Positions 12,537 through 12,976 of a stretch of 12,976 nt of DNA are shown here, in pieces; positions within the stretch are counted from its first letter, which is position 1, and each line of letters starts with the position of its first letter. The DNA is from CAZOOA01 sp964581355. Its GTDB lineage: Bacteria > Bacillota > Dethiobacteria > DTU022 > UBA8154. A program made the position numbers and the translations under genes. The DNA is taken from assembly GCA_964581355.1 (NCBI GenBank), contig CAZOOA010000077.1, forward strand, positions 1 through 12,976. The letters run 5' to 3'. The notes under the pieces are model-generated. The model saw only the letters and a list, made by a program, of their open reading frames with translations. It ran no database searches and was not told the DNA's origin.

Positions 12537-12976
12537 ATGAAACAAAAAATGATTGTAATGGCCATGTTGGTTGTCCTGGCAACATGCTTAACGGGTGGGC
12601 TTGTATTAGCATCCGCCGAAAATGAGACCTCGTCCAGCCTCCCAAACAAGCCACAAGCCACAGTTTCTACAGACATCCCGATCATTGATGACTTGATGGA
12701 AGCCATAGCCGAATTAATAGAGACTATTAGAACATATACGGAACAGGTTCAGGAAGCTGTCCGGGACATAATATCCAGGGAAGAGGATGAGCCGGAACCC
12801 GTTGAGGAACCGGCGCCTTTGCCGGAGGATGAGCCGGAACCAGTTGAAGAACCGGCGCCTTTGCCGGAGGATGAAGCTCCTGCCACAGGGATAGTTGAAG
12901 GCCGGCTTATTGATGATGAAAAGGATTCGCTGTCCAGAATGCGGGTTATCATGGGTGCCAGGGAAACCATAACGGA
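12537..12976 (+). CDS. Secreted acidic repeat protein (partial, runs off the window)
   Basis: At least 146 residues, open to the right edge. The N-terminus is a classical signal peptide, MKQKMIVMAMLVVLATCLTG then GLVLASA, with likely cleavage after ASA at about residue 27. Residues about 47-81 form an amphipathic, coiled-coil-like helix (DDLMEAIAELIETIRTYTEQ). A 14-residue Pro/Glu repeat (EDEPEPVEEPAPLP) then occurs twice, at 83-96 and 97-110, and a new domain starts at about 118. GAGAGGAG lies eight bases before the ATG. The Pro/Glu stretch is probably an extended spacer in the envelope. No family can be named from the visible part. Confidence 0.75.
   Translation, partial: MKQKMIVMAMLVVLATCLTGGLVLASAENETSSSLPNKPQATVSTDIPIIDDLMEAIAELIETIRTYTEQVQEAVRDIISREEDEPEPVEEPAPLPEDEPEPVEEPAPLPEDEAPATGIVEGRLIDDEKDSLSRMRVIMGARETIT
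12783..12866 (+). repeat. 42-bp tandem duplication in the secreted protein
   Basis: Two adjacent 42-base units (12783-12824 and 12825-12866) differ at only two third-codon positions (CCC/CCA, GAG/GAA). They encode the same 14 residues, so the duplication is recent or held by selection on the protein. Its antisense gives a low-complexity Ser/Gly frame that is not a gene. Confidence 0.9.

Noticed and set aside
12749..12970. Minus-strand Ser/Gly-repeat frame
   Set aside because: It is the antisense of the Pro/Glu tandem repeat of the secreted protein.

Overview
The window looks like chromosomal DNA from an anaerobic Gram-positive bacterium of the Clostridia type (Bacillota, Peptococcaceae-like). 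The evidence is strong GGAGG-type ribosome binding sites, several TTG or GTG starts, textbook sigma-A promoters, and a mix of corrinoid/ferredoxin proteins, Tat and lipoprotein signals and copper-amine-oxidase-type envelope domains. No genus can be assigned from the sequence alone. I see no tRNA, rRNA, CRISPR array or intact transposase.

The centrepiece is a three-gene minus-strand operon at about 1418-3396. A MarR-family regulator overlaps hgcA by ATGA, and hgcB follows 42 bases later. HgcA has the diagnostic NVWCAAGK cap-helix motif in its corrinoid domain and a C-terminal membrane domain. HgcB has two CxxCxxCxxxCP clusters, the GVGCA cysteine and a C-terminal Cys pair. Together these are the pair known to be required for microbial mercury methylation. 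A perfect TTGACA-18-TATAAT promoter drives the operon, and its -10 box lies inside a 13-bp palindrome that is a likely operator. MarR, HgcA and HgcB all carry vicinal CC pairs. A Tat-exported aldo/keto reductase is transcribed divergently from the same intergenic region.

Left of the operon are the end of an unidentified gene, a relic of a short-chain dehydrogenase (about 175-282) and an intact CPBP-family membrane protease (340-1119). Right of the reductase (4764-6660) are a small lipoprotein that looks frameshifted, a two-helix membrane peptide, a GC-rich nested inverted repeat, and an unrecognised membrane protein with an acidic soluble domain.

From about 6760 to 12060 the DNA is largely a gene graveyard. 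It holds pieces of a MalT-type LuxR regulator, an M28 peptidase fused to a DUF1848 protein, SelO, a ferredoxin, a sugar (glucose/sorbosone) dehydrogenase and a copper-amine-oxidase-N domain protein, broken by deletions, frameshifts or stops. Intact genes survive between them: a MntA/HepT toxin-antitoxin pair (8452-9334), and a glutaredoxin-like protein with a hidden overlapping small ORF and a Cys-rich protein (10066-10746). Two copies of a dispersed repeat (about 9369 and 12194) and a 13-bp inverted repeat around the SelO piece suggest how the region has been rearranged. The window ends inside a secreted acidic protein with a 14-residue tandem repeat.
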